Part shown: positions 43,920 through 51,947 of the stretch, piece by piece
Layout: each line of letters begins with the position of its first letter
How positions within the stretch are numbered: position 1 is the first letter of the stretch
NCBI RefSeq assembly: GCF_039871655.1
Contig: NZ_JBDPLZ010000004.1
Span: 744,001-808,000 of the forward strand
DNA length: 64,000 nt
Reading direction: 5' to 3'
DNA from: Actinocorallia sp039871655
GTDB taxonomy: Bacteria > Actinomycetota > Actinomycetes > Streptosporangiales > Streptosporangiaceae
Notes under the pieces: model-generated
The model's input: the letters and a program-made list of their open reading frames with translations, nothing else
Database searches by the model: none
What the model was told of the DNA's origin: nothing
Translations under genes and position numbers: made by a program

Positions 43920-44921
43920 TCACGGTGCGCGGACGACGTCCTGCGGCGCCTCCTGGGCCGGCACCCGCACGGTGCGGATCCTGAAGAAGAGCTCCCTGGT
44001 CCACCTGTCGAAGAGCGGGCTGTAGAGCCTGGCCGCGCCCTGCTTCCGGAAACTGATCACCCCGACGACCCGCCCGTACCCCGACTTCTTCAGGTCGGTG
44101 ATGAGCGGCCCGCCGCTGGCTCCGTGGGACATGTCGCACTTCAGGGAGGAGAACCGGTCTCCGCCGAGCGTGGCGGGGACCGTCCGTCCCTTGCACATGC
44201 GCAGGACGGTGCCGTTCTCGGGGTAGTCCTGGTTGCGGGGGTAGTGCTCGACGGCATAGCCGTACAGCCGCAGCCACACCCGGGTCTTCTTCGCGCCGAA
44301 GCGCAGGCTCTGCCCGCTCGTCTTCTTCTGGATGGTGCCCGAGGAGCGCCTGGACATGGCGACGAAGGCGTAGTCGAAGGCCGGGTCGGCCCGGTCCACC
44401 CACGGGGACCACATCAGCGTCCGGTACCCGTTCCACAGCCCGTGGGGGGTGGCCTCCTTGTCCAGGTCGGGGGCGAAGACCAGGGACCGGGCGTTCCAGC
44501 CGTCGTCGGGGTCCTGGAGGCAGTGCGCCGCGGTGAGCAGGACACTGCCGTTGCCCTTGCCCTTCTTGGGATACGCGGAGTTGACGACCGTGCCCGTGCA
44601 GGTGGCGACGCGCCCGTCCTCGCCGGTGATGTAGAGCCGGCCGATCTGCTTGAGAGGCGCCTTGCGGTGTCCCTTGGCGATCACGGCCTTGGTGATCGGA
44701 GGCGTCTTCGCGGGCTTCGCGGGCCGGACCTTCGCCGCACGCTCGGGCAGGTCCCGGGGATGGGCCTCGGCCCGGCGCATCCGCTCTGCGGTCCATGCGC
44801 CCGGCACGTCGAGCGTCCTGGCGACGGGGGAGGGCGCGGGCGCCGCCCGGACGGGGGAGGACAGGCCGGCGGCGAGCAGCAGAGCGGTGGGGAGCGTCGT
44901 CAAGCGGGTGACGGTGTGCAC
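43920..44921 (-). CDS. Secreted trypsin-like serine protease
   Basis: 333 residues from GTG 44921 (GGAGCC upstream). It has a Sec-type signal peptide (about 1-26, ending VRA-AP), a Lys/Pro-rich propeptide-like segment (60-90), then a chymotrypsin-fold domain with the triad His133 (LLTAAHC), Asp183 (AFDYAF) and Ser269 (MSHGASGGP). Two to four cysteines could form disulfides. It acts outside the cell; substrate unknown. Its upstream region is unusually AT-rich. Confidence 0.88.
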   Translation of the reverse strand: MHTVTRLTTLPTALLLAAGLSSPVRAAPAPSPVARTLDVPGAWTAERMRRAEAHPRDLPERAAKVRPAKPAKTPPITKAVIAKGHRKAPLKQIGRLYITGEDGRVATCTGTVVNSAYPKKGKGNGSVLLTAAHCLQDPDDGWNARSLVFAPDLDKEATPHGLWNGYRTLMWSPWVDRADPAFDYAFVAMSRRSSGTIQKKTSGQSLRFGAKKTRVWLRLYGYAVEHYPRNQDYPENGTVLRMCKGRTVPATLGGDRFSSLKCDMSHGASGGPLITDLKKSGYGRVVGVISFRKQGAARLYSPLFDRWTRELFFRIRTVRVPAQEAPQDVVRAP

Positions 44922-45065
44922 TACGGCTCCGAATCAGAGGGGGGTTAGAGTGATAACTCTATAAATTTCACTATCTGGTGTGGAGGGTTACGGTCTGGCG
45001 AAGATCGTTGACACTTGCGGTGATCTGCGTCACTGTGGAGTCGGTTCGCTGGAAGGAAGAAGAAG

Positions 45066-45218
45066 ATGACAGGGCGCAGGATCATGGCCGGTGTCGCCGG
45101 GGCCGCCGCCTTCGCGGCGCTGACCGGGGTCGCGGTGGGAATCGCCGGAGTGAACACGGCCCGTGGCGACGTCACGGACTGGACGGATCACGACGCGTTC
45201 GCCGACGCCGACGACTGA
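45066..45218 (+). CDS. Small secreted or anchored acidic peptide
   Basis: A 50-residue ORF from ATG 45066 with AAGGAAG at the right distance and a TTGACA (45008-45013) 17 bases before CACTGT as a likely promoter. It has a basic head (MTGRRIM), one hydrophobic Ala/Gly-rich helix (about 8-29) and an acidic tail ending DAFADADD. I do not recognise a family. Codon third positions are GC-rich, as in real genes here. Divergent from the protease gene; possibly a membrane peptide. Confidence 0.6.
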   Translation: MTGRRIMAGVAGAAAFAALTGVAVGIAGVNTARGDVTDWTDHDAFADADD

Positions 45219-45243
45219 GGCCTGAACCGGCCGCTCGGAGGGG

Positions 45244-45927
45244 TCAGCGGGTGAACTTCAGCAGGAACTCCACCATGCCGTCGTCCTCCACCTCGATGCC
45301 GGGGAAGCCGGGGTTGGAGATGCCGTAGTCGGTGAACCGCACCGGGATCTGGCCGCTGACCTCGAAGGAGCCGGCCGCGGTGCGGGAGGCGGTGACCTCG
45401 AAGGCGACCTTGTTGCTCTCGCCCTTGAGGGTCAGTTCGCCGGTGGCCTCGGCCTTGGTCCGAGAGCCGACGGCCGGCAAGGAGCCGAGTTCGATGGGCT
45501 CGGTCAGGGTGAACTTCGACGTGGGATAGGTCGCGGTGTCCATGATGCGGCCGCGGAACTGGCCGTCGCGCTGGTCCTTGTCGCTCCTGACGCTCGCCAT
45601 GTCGACGGTGAAGGAACCCTCGCCCACCGACGTGCCGCTGATCGTCAGGGTGCCGGTGACCTGGTCGGTGCGGCCCACGGCCTCGACCCTCTGGCCGAAG
45701 AGGACCTCCTTGACCCGGTATCCGGCCTGGGAGCCGGAGGCGACCTTCCACGCGCCGTCCGCGGAGGCGGACTCACCGGCGGCCTCGGGGGAGGCGGCGG
45801 TACCGACGCTCAGCTTCTCGGGGGCGTCGTCCGCGAGGAAGCGGGTGTAGACGAACGGCGCCACGACGAACGCCAGCAGCAGGGCGGCCACGCCGCCGAT
45901 GATCCATGTCTTCAGGGAGCGGCTCAT
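45244..45927 (-). CDS. YceI-family protein, membrane-anchored
   Basis: 227 residues from ATG 45927 (residues in frame upstream are not family-like). One membrane helix (about 8-30), a Ser/Ala-rich linker, then the YceI lipocalin-like barrel: SQAGYRVKEV, VTGTLTISGTSV, MDTATYPTSKFTLTEPI, ELTLKGESNKVAFEV and FTDYGISNPGF. The family binds long polyisoprenoids and is often regulated by a MarR-type repressor. Twin palindromes lie upstream. It converges on the small peptide gene. Confidence 0.9.
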   Translation of the reverse strand: MSRSLKTWIIGGVAALLLAFVVAPFVYTRFLADDAPEKLSVGTAASPEAAGESASADGAWKVASGSQAGYRVKEVLFGQRVEAVGRTDQVTGTLTISGTSVGEGSFTVDMASVRSDKDQRDGQFRGRIMDTATYPTSKFTLTEPIELGSLPAVGSRTKAEATGELTLKGESNKVAFEVTASRTAAGSFEVSGQIPVRFTDYGISNPGFPGIEVEDDGMVEFLLKFTR

Positions 45928-45959
45928 GCGCGATCTGGTCTCCGTCCGGATCGGGGTTG

Positions 45960-45993
45960 CTTGAAGACTCAAGGATCATCTTGAAGGTTCAAG
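45960..45993 (-). promoter_or_regulatory. Twin operator palindromes before the YceI gene
   Basis: CTTGA-AGAC-TCAAG (45960-45973) and CTTGAA-GG-TTCAAG (45980-45993) are two inverted repeats with the same half-site CTTGA, centred 20 bp apart, about two helical turns. They lie 33 bases before the YceI ATG. Such TTGAA/TTCAA palindromes are typical MarR-family operators, and MarR genes often accompany yceI. No marR gene is in the window, so the regulator must be encoded elsewhere. Confidence 0.6.
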
Positions 45994-46057
45994 CATAAAC
46001 GGCGGATAAGAGCCGTCCCCTTACTCCATGACGGGTCCTGTCCCCGCCGTACCGGGG

Positions 46058-47281
46058 TCACGCGGGGACGAGGATCAGGGTGGCGTCGTGACCGCCGAAT
46101 CCGAAGGAATTGGATAGGACGGGCGCGGGGGAGATGCGCCGGGGTTCGCCGTGGACGACGTCGATCGGGTCGGCGTCCGGGCCGCCGGCGAAGTTGGCGG
46201 TCGGCGGGACCAGCCCGGAGCGGGCGGACAGCAGCGCGAAGACCGCTTCGACCGCCCCGCCCGAGCCGAGCAGGTGGCCGGTGACGCCCTTGGTGGCGGT
46301 CACCGGCGGAGATCCCGCCGGGAAGCAGCTCTCGATGGCTCGGGCCTCGGCCCGGTCGTTGTGGATGGTGGCCGTGGCGTGGGCGTTCACGTGGCCGATG
46401 TCGCAGGGGGCCAGGCGGGCGTCGTCCAGGGCCGCCCGCATCGTCCGCGCGGCGACCCGGCCGTCCTCCAGCGGCTGCACGATGTGCCCGGCGTCGGCGC
46501 CCGCCGCGTAACCGGCGAGCTCGCCGTAGACGCGCGCGCCCCGGGCCTCGGCGAGGTCCGCGCGTTCCAGCACCAGGAAGGCGGCGGCCTCGGCCATCAC
46601 GAACCCGTCGCGGTCCCGGTCGAAGGGGCGGGACGCCTCGTGGGGAGCCTCGTTACGCCGGGACAGGGCGCTGATGCGGGCGAAGGCGGCGACCGCGAAC
46701 GGGGTGAGCATCGCCTCCACCCCGCCGGCGATCGCACGGTCGATCCGTCCGTACCGGATGGCCGTCATCGCCTCTCCGAGCGCGACCGCTCCGCTGGCGC
46801 AGGCGCAGCTGAACGTCAGGCAGGGTCCCTGGAGCCCGTGCCGGATGGAGATGCGCGCCGCCGTCGCGTTCGGCATGATCATCGGTACCGAGGCGACCGG
46901 GAGGCGTTCGCGGGGCACGGTGCCCAGGTCGGCGGTGTAGGCGATGTGCGCGCCGCCCGTCCCGACGTAGGTGCCGCTTCTGCTCTGCTCGGCGGGCCGC
47001 TCGCCCGGCTCGTCCAGCCCGGCGTCGGTCCAGGCGTCCGCCGCGGCGGCGACGCCGAGCCGGGTGGGCCGGTCGAGGTGGCGCAGCCGGTGCGGGGGGA
47101 AGTACTCCTCGGGAGCGAACCCGTTCACCGGGCAGCCGAAGGTCACCGGGACCCCGGCGTCGAGCAGTTCGGGCAGGTGAATCGCCATGGACTTACCCGA
47201 CAGGACCGTCGAGAAGGCTTCCTCGATGGTGCTTCCCGCCGGGCTCTTGATGCCCATTCCGGTGACGGCGACACGGTACAA
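46058..47281 (-). CDS. Orphan beta-ketoacyl synthase
   Basis: 407-residue thiolase-fold condensing enzyme resembling KASII (FabF). The active site is complete but altered: Cys161 in FSCACASGAVALGEA, His301 in VNAHATAT (normally NTHGTGT), Lys331 and His336 in TKGVTGHLLGSGGAV. It should elongate an acyl-ACP chain by decarboxylative condensation. No acyl carrier protein, acyltransferase, ketoreductase or chain-length-factor partner is near, so its pathway is unknown. Divergent from the MazG/Nudix gene. A spore-pigment or lipid role is only a guess. Confidence 0.85.
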   Translation of the reverse strand: MYRVAVTGMGIKSPAGSTIEEAFSTVLSGKSMAIHLPELLDAGVPVTFGCPVNGFAPEEYFPPHRLRHLDRPTRLGVAAAADAWTDAGLDEPGERPAEQSRSGTYVGTGGAHIAYTADLGTVPRERLPVASVPMIMPNATAARISIRHGLQGPCLTFSCACASGAVALGEAMTAIRYGRIDRAIAGGVEAMLTPFAVAAFARISALSRRNEAPHEASRPFDRDRDGFVMAEAAAFLVLERADLAEARGARVYGELAGYAAGADAGHIVQPLEDGRVAARTMRAALDDARLAPCDIGHVNAHATATIHNDRAEARAIESCFPAGSPPVTATKGVTGHLLGSGGAVEAVFALLSARSGLVPPTANFAGGPDADPIDVVHGEPRRISPAPVLSNSFGFGGHDATLILVPA

Positions 47282-47368
47282 GGGACCTCCCGAATCCAGT
47301 TCGGTGCGGAACCTACCACGTGTCGCAGCTCACAAATTTAGCCTCAACTGATAAAAACCGAAGAGAAA

Positions 47369-48151
47369 GTGCCCCTGCCGATGCCTGATGCCTACAGCGC
47401 CCGCAGAAAGAAGCTCGTCCGTGACCTGATTCCGCAGCTCATGCGGGAGGCGGGCAAAGAACCCGACGTGTACGTCGCCGAACGGGACAGGCTGCGGGAT
47501 CTGCTGCTGGCCAAGCTCTACGAGGAGGCCGACGAGTTCGCCGCCGACCCCTCGCCGTCCGAACTGGCGGACCTGCTGGAGGTCGTGCTGGCGCTCGCCG
47601 ACGAGATCGGCTGCGGGACGGGGGAGCTGGAGCGGGTCCGGGCGGCCAAGGCCGCCGAGCGGGGCGGTTTCACCGAGGGATTCGTGCTGCGCGGGGTGAC
47701 GCCCCCCGCCCGGCCGACCGTCCGCAAGGCCCGGGCCCTGGTGCTGGACGGCGCCGACCTGCTGCTGTTCCGGCGGACGCCGCCGGGCGTCGCCCCGTAC
47801 TGGACGACGCCCGGCGGCAAGGTCGAACCGGATGACCCGGACATACAGGCGGCGGCGCGCCGGGAACTGCTGGAGGAACTCGGCGCGACGGCCGGGCCGC
47901 TGCGGAGTGTCTTCACCTACACCGAGCACCGTCCCGGGGCCGACTACGTCCACCGGTTCTTCCTGTGCCGGCTGGAGTCGATGGACCTGTCCCTGCGCTG
48001 CGGCCCGGAATTCGACGACCCGACCCGGGGCGGGTACGACCTCGAGCGTCTCCCGTGCGCGGCGAAGTCCTTCGAGAGCCTGCCCCTGTGGCCGCCGCAG
48101 CTGCGCGACTTCCTGGTCGAGCAGGCGGACGGGCTGCCCTCCCTGGTCTGA
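47369..48151 (+). CDS. MazG-like / Nudix fusion nucleotide pyrophosphohydrolase
   Basis: 260 residues from GTG 47369 (the in-frame ATG 47381 is also plausible). Residues about 12-107 resemble phosphoribosyl-ATP/MazG-like pyrophosphohydrolases: KKLVRDLIPQLM, LLAKLYEEADEFAAD, SELADLLEVVLALADEIG, RGGFTEGFVL. Residues about 115-250 are a Nudix domain with TPGGKVEPDDPDIQAAARRELLEELGA. Both domains break pyrophosphate bonds, so the fusion may clean up aberrant nucleotides. The acidic residues of the first domain are conserved, suggesting activity. Single gene, divergent from the ketosynthase. Confidence 0.8.
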   Translation: MPLPMPDAYSARRKKLVRDLIPQLMREAGKEPDVYVAERDRLRDLLLAKLYEEADEFAADPSPSELADLLEVVLALADEIGCGTGELERVRAAKAAERGGFTEGFVLRGVTPPARPTVRKARALVLDGADLLLFRRTPPGVAPYWTTPGGKVEPDDPDIQAAARRELLEELGATAGPLRSVFTYTEHRPGADYVHRFFLCRLESMDLSLRCGPEFDDPTRGGYDLERLPCAAKSFESLPLWPPQLRDFLVEQADGLPSLV

Positions 48152-48189
48152 GGGGCGCGGAGAGGGAGGCCCCGGGGTGCGGGCGGGCC

Positions 48190-48915
48190 TTACAGGAGGG
48201 AGGGAAGGTCGGCGACCGAGTCCAGCAGGTGGGTGTGGCGGTGCCGGCCCAGTTCGACGGCGGTCGCGGCGCCGGTGAGGACGCCCGCGACGAAGCCCGC
48301 TCCCGCGTTGCGGCCGGCGGCCAGATCGTTGGGGGTGTCGCCGGCGGTGAGGACGCGGGCGACGTCGGTGACGCGGGCGAGTTCCATCGCGCGGAAGACG
48401 AGGTACGGGGCGGGGCGGCTGACCGGGACCTCGTCGCTGGAGACGAGGCCGTCGACGGTGCCGCCGACGGTCCAGCCCAGGGCGTCGAGTATGGACTCGG
48501 CGATGTCGCGGGAGTAGCCGGTCTGCAGGACGACCTTGACGCCCGCCGCGCGCAGCCCGGCGATGGCCTCCGCCGCGCCGGGGACGGGCACCGGCGGGCT
48601 CGCCGCGTACGCGGCGCCGAGGCGGGCGGCGAAGTCGGCGTAGACCTCCTCGACCGCCTCGGCGGGGGCCGAGCCGGTCAGCTCGGTCAGCAGCCCCGCG
48701 ATGGCCTCGTCCTTGCTCGTGCCCGTCCAGCGGCGCAGCACCGCCTCGGGGACGGGACGGCCCAGGCGGGCCTCGACGGACTGGGCGACCGCCCGGTACA
48801 CGGCGCCTCCCTCCTGCACGGTGGTGCCCGCCATGTCGAGGGCGGCCAACTCGAACGCGGGCGGCCGCGACGCGGGGGCGGTCCGAGGGCCGGGGCGGTC
48901 GGTGGTCGTGGTCAC
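48190..48915 (-). CDS. Phosphonatase-like HAD hydrolase
   Basis: 241 residues. The HAD core has nucleophile Asp27 in LDMAGTTV (the second Asp replaced by Ala, as in phosphonatase PhnX), a helical cap, motif II VVLQTGYSR and a C-terminal acidic AGDTPNDLAAGRNAG. This fits the PhnX-like group (TIGR03351) linked to phosphonate catabolism. The Schiff-base lysine of PhnX is not evident, so the substrate probably is not plain phosphonoacetaldehyde. It is overlapped by the GntR gene (GTGA-type 4 bp) in one operon. Confidence 0.85.
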   Translation of the reverse strand: MTTTTDRPGPRTAPASRPPAFELAALDMAGTTVQEGGAVYRAVAQSVEARLGRPVPEAVLRRWTGTSKDEAIAGLLTELTGSAPAEAVEEVYADFAARLGAAYAASPPVPVPGAAEAIAGLRAAGVKVVLQTGYSRDIAESILDALGWTVGGTVDGLVSSDEVPVSRPAPYLVFRAMELARVTDVARVLTAGDTPNDLAAGRNAGAGFVAGVLTGAATAVELGRHRHTHLLDSVADLPSLL

Positions 48916-49673
48916 GAGGGTCCTCCTGGGTCGGACATGTCACGGACGACAGCCAGCCGCTGCGTCCGGGCGTTGGCGATGGTGAAGGTCGCGCGGTCGG
49001 GGCGGTAGCGGTCGTCGGCGTATTCGACGGGACGGCCGTCGCTCGTCTTGGTGGTGCGGCGCTCGCGCAGCAGGGGGCTTCCTTCTTCGACCTCGAGCAG
49101 GTCGGCGTCGTGGGCGGGCGCCGCGATCGCGTCGATGGTGTGGGTGGCCACCGCGAGGTCCGCGCCCCGGGCGGTCAGGCCCGCGTAGATGGATCCGGCG
49201 TCGAGGTCGAACTCGAACAGCAGCATGCCCAGGTCGAGGACGAACGAGCTGCGCTCCAGCATGACGGGATGGCCGTCGATCAGTCGCAGCCGCAGCACGT
49301 CCACCACGGGGTCGCCGGGCCGCAGGCCGAGCGCGGCGGCCGCGGTGACCCCGGCGCCGCGCCGGGCGACCTCGATGGTGTGCTGGCCGGGGCGGTGGCC
49401 GGACTGCTCGGCCCACGCGGTGAACGACAGGAAGGTCTCGAACGGCTGGCCCATCGGCTGGCGGCTGACGACCGGCTGGCGACCCTGGCCGCCCTCGATG
49501 AGGCCCTCGTTGCGCAGCGCCGACAGCGCCTGGCGGACCGTGCCCCGGGAGGCGCCGAACTCCTCGGCGAGCTGCGCCTCCGAAGGCAGCGGCCCGCCGA
49601 CCGGCAGAGTGCCGTCGACGATCCGTCCGCGCAGCGTTCCGGCGACTCTGGCATGCAGGGGTTCGGGCGGCAT
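48912..49673 (-). CDS. GntR-family regulator with UTRA domain
   Basis: 253 residues from ATG 49673; the next in-frame Met lies inside the first operator-like repeat. Winged helix at about residues 5-70 (GRIVDGTLPVGGPLPSEAQLAEEFGASRGTVRQALSAL), then the UTRA ligand domain (about 85-240). HutC-subfamily members repress catabolic genes and are released by a pathway metabolite. It overlaps the phosphonatase-like gene and lies divergent to the FAD oxidoreductase. Operators at both promoters carry ACTTGTnTGT, consistent with control of both directions. Confidence 0.88.
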   Translation of the reverse strand: MPPEPLHARVAGTLRGRIVDGTLPVGGPLPSEAQLAEEFGASRGTVRQALSALRNEGLIEGGQGRQPVVSRQPMGQPFETFLSFTAWAEQSGHRPGQHTIEVARRGAGVTAAAALGLRPGDPVVDVLRLRLIDGHPVMLERSSFVLDLGMLLFEFDLDAGSIYAGLTARGADLAVATHTIDAIAAPAHDADLLEVEEGSPLLRERRTTKTSDGRPVEYADDRYRPDRATFTIANARTQRLAVVRDMSDPGGPS

Positions 49674-49678
49674 GAGAT

Positions 49679-49692
49679 GAACATACAAGTTC
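49679..49692 (-). promoter_or_regulatory. GntR operator, own promoter
   Basis: On the minus strand GAACTTGTATGTTC is an inverted repeat that shares ACTTGTnTGT with the second site at 49754-49767. It lies just before the GntR start codon, fitting autorepression. Confidence 0.5.
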
Positions 49693-49753
49693 GAGGCCGA
49701 GCTGTGTCAACGGGGGAAAGAAGGCTCAATTAACCAGGTGAACGGCTTCTAAA

Positions 49754-49767
49754 CTTGTCTGTACAAG
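49754..49767 (+). promoter_or_regulatory. GntR operator, phosphonate operon
   Basis: CTTGT-CTGT-ACAAG is a perfect 5-bp-arm palindrome of the HutC/GntR type (GT-N-TA/GT-N-AC core). It is about 33 bases before the FAD oxidoreductase start and matches the sequence at the GntR promoter. Confidence 0.6.
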
Positions 49768-49799
49768 AAGGCTCCACATGTTGACGGCCGTCGATCTCG

Positions 49800-50957
49800 G
49801 TGGGCAGCCTTCTCGCCGTGACCAGCCTGCCGGAGCCGAGCGCTCTCCCCAGTTCCCCGGTCGACCTCCTCGTGGTCGGCGCGGGCGTCGTCGGCCTCGC
49901 CCACGCCGTCGAGGCTCACCTGCGCGGCCTGTCGGTCGCGGTCGTGGAACGCGACGCGTTCGCGGTGGGAGCCTCGGTGCGGAACTTCGGGCACATCTGC
50001 ACGACCGCGCAGGACGGAACCGCGCTCGCCTATGCGCTGGCCGCCCGGGAACGGTGGCTGTGGCTGGCCGAGAAGGCCGGCTTCACGGCTCTGGAATGCG
50101 GGACCGTCGTGGTCGCCCGGCGGCCGGACGAGCTGACCGTGCTGGAGGAGTTCGCGGCCGTCCGAGGGCCGGACCAGGTCGTGCTGCTGGACCGCGCCGG
50201 CGTGGCCACCCACCTGCCCGCGCATGACTCCGCGGTGGTCGGCGGCGCGTACCTCCCTCTCGACCTGCGGGTCGACCCGCGGGAGGTGATCCCGGCGGTG
50301 TCCGGCTGGCTGGCCGAACAGGGCGTGCCGATCACGTGGCGGACCAACGTGCTGGCGGTCGAGCCGGGACTGGTCCGCACGACCCGGGGCGACGTCCGCG
50401 CGGCCCGCACCGTCGTCGCGGTCGGGCACGACGTCGACCGCCTGCTGCCCGAGGTGGCCGACGACGCCGGGCTGACCCGGTGCCGTCTGCAGATGCTGCA
50501 GGTCGCCGTGCCGAAAGAGGTGCGGGTGCGGCCGGGCGTGCTGACCGGCCTCTCCTTGCTGCGCTACCGGGGGTTCGCCTCCCTCCCGGCGGCGGAGCGG
50601 GTGCGGGCCCGCGTCGAGCGGGAATCCCCCGAGCTCGCCGACGCCGTCGTCAACCTGATGTTCACCCAGCGACCGGACGGCGACATCGTCCTCGGCGACA
50701 CCCACCACTACGCGCCGACCCATGAGCCGTTCGGTGACGAGGCGCTCGCCGAGCTGGTGCTGCGTGAGGGCTCCCGCCTGCTCGGCGTGCCGGGGCTGCG
50801 GGTGCGCAAGCGCTGGCACGGCGTCTACGCCTCGGCCCCCGCCGACTTCCTCGACCGGGAGGTGGCCGACGGCGTGCGCGTCGTGTCCGTCACCTCCGGC
50901 ATCGGGATGACCACCGCCCACGGACTGGCCGGTGCCGTCCTCGACGCCCTGATCTGA
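49800..50957 (+). CDS. FAD-dependent oxidoreductase of phosphonate catabolism
   Basis: 385 residues from GTG 49800 (or GTG 49818; the first is poorly supported by a ribosome-binding site). N-terminal FAD motif DLLVVGAGVVGLAHAVEAHLRGLSVAVVERD, GASVRNFGHI at the substrate side, and the C-terminal GIGMTTAHGLAG. It belongs to the DAO-fold group TIGR03364, seen beside PhnX-like phosphonatases and phosphonate transporters and proposed to oxidise an aminophosphonate. Here it is between the GntR and PhnD genes, exactly that context. Confidence 0.85.
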   Translation: MGSLLAVTSLPEPSALPSSPVDLLVVGAGVVGLAHAVEAHLRGLSVAVVERDAFAVGASVRNFGHICTTAQDGTALAYALAARERWLWLAEKAGFTALECGTVVVARRPDELTVLEEFAAVRGPDQVVLLDRAGVATHLPAHDSAVVGGAYLPLDLRVDPREVIPAVSGWLAEQGVPITWRTNVLAVEPGLVRTTRGDVRAARTVVAVGHDVDRLLPEVADDAGLTRCRLQMLQVAVPKEVRVRPGVLTGLSLLRYRGFASLPAAERVRARVERESPELADAVVNLMFTQRPDGDIVLGDTHHYAPTHEPFGDEALAELVLREGSRLLGVPGLRVRKRWHGVYASAPADFLDREVADGVRVVSVTSGIGMTTAHGLAGAVLDALI

Positions 50958-51016
50958 CCCCCGACCCCGACCCTCCCTCCGGTCCGCTCCGGCGAAATTC
51001 CCGAAAGGTCCCTTTC

Positions 51017-51937
51017 ATGCGCCGCATCCGGCTCGCTCTCACCGCCGCCGTCCTCGTCCCGCTCACCGCGCTCGGCCTCGCGGCCTGCGGTGACGACAAG
51101 CCCGAGACCACCGCCGCCGACAAGTCGTCCACCTGCCCGAACGGCAAGATCCGGTTCGGCGTGGAGCCGTTCGAGGACCCCGCCAAGCTCACCCCCGCCT
51201 ACCAGGCGCTCGGCAAGGCGCTGGAGGCCAGGCTGAACTGCCCGGTCGAGGTGCAGATCGTGCAGGGCTACTCGGCCGAGGTACTGGCCATGCAGAACGG
51301 CAAGCTCGACATCGGCCAGTTCGGCCCGCTCGGGTACGTCTTCGCCTCCCGGCGCTCGGGTGCCGAGGCGGTCGTCACGTTCGGCAACCCCGACGGCTCC
51401 ATGTCCACCTACAAGGCGGGCATCTGGGTGCCCAAGGACAGCCCGATCAACGACGTCGCCGGGCTCAGGGGCAAGAAGCTGGCCCTGTCGGAGGCCGGCT
51501 CGACCTCCGGGGACGCCCTGCCCCGGTACGCCATCCGCAAGACCGGCATGAAGGACACCGACGTCCAGATCAACTACGCGGGCGGTCACCCGCAGGCGCT
51601 GCTCGCGCTGACGTACGGCAAGGTCGACGCGGCCGAGATCAACACGCAGCAGCTGGCCGTCGCCACCAAGGAGGGCAAGTTCGACACCTCCGAGTACAAG
51701 CAGATCTGGTCCTCCGACCCGATCGCCAACGACCCGATCACGGTCGCCAAGAGCCTGGACCCGGCGCTCAAGAAGGCCATCACCGAGGCGCTGACCTCGC
51801 TCACCCCGCAGGAGGTGGCCCAGGTCGGCGCGTACCTCGACGTCGAGCCCGGCCCGCTGATCCCGGTCACCCAGCAGACCTACCAGCCGCTGTTCGACCT
51901 GGCCGACACCCTCGGCCTGACCGACAAGGACCTGTAG
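51017..51937 (+). CDS. phnD: Phosphonate ABC transporter substrate-binding lipoprotein
   Basis: 306 residues with a signal peptide and lipobox LGLAAC (Cys24). The mature part is a PhnD-type periplasmic-binding protein: IRFGVEPFEDP, VQIVQGYSAEVLAMQNGKLDIGQFGPLGYVFASRR, and SGDALPRYAIRKTGMKDTDVQINYAGGH. It is lipid-anchored outside the membrane and captures phosphonates (or related P-compounds). It is followed by the ATPase and permease genes; 60 bp after the oxidoreductase stop. Confidence 0.9.
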   Translation: MRRIRLALTAAVLVPLTALGLAACGDDKPETTAADKSSTCPNGKIRFGVEPFEDPAKLTPAYQALGKALEARLNCPVEVQIVQGYSAEVLAMQNGKLDIGQFGPLGYVFASRRSGAEAVVTFGNPDGSMSTYKAGIWVPKDSPINDVAGLRGKKLALSEAGSTSGDALPRYAIRKTGMKDTDVQINYAGGHPQALLALTYGKVDAAEINTQQLAVATKEGKFDTSEYKQIWSSDPIANDPITVAKSLDPALKKAITEALTSLTPQEVAQVGAYLDVEPGPLIPVTQQTYQPLFDLADTLGLTDKDL

Positions 51938-51947
51938 GCCCCCGGTG

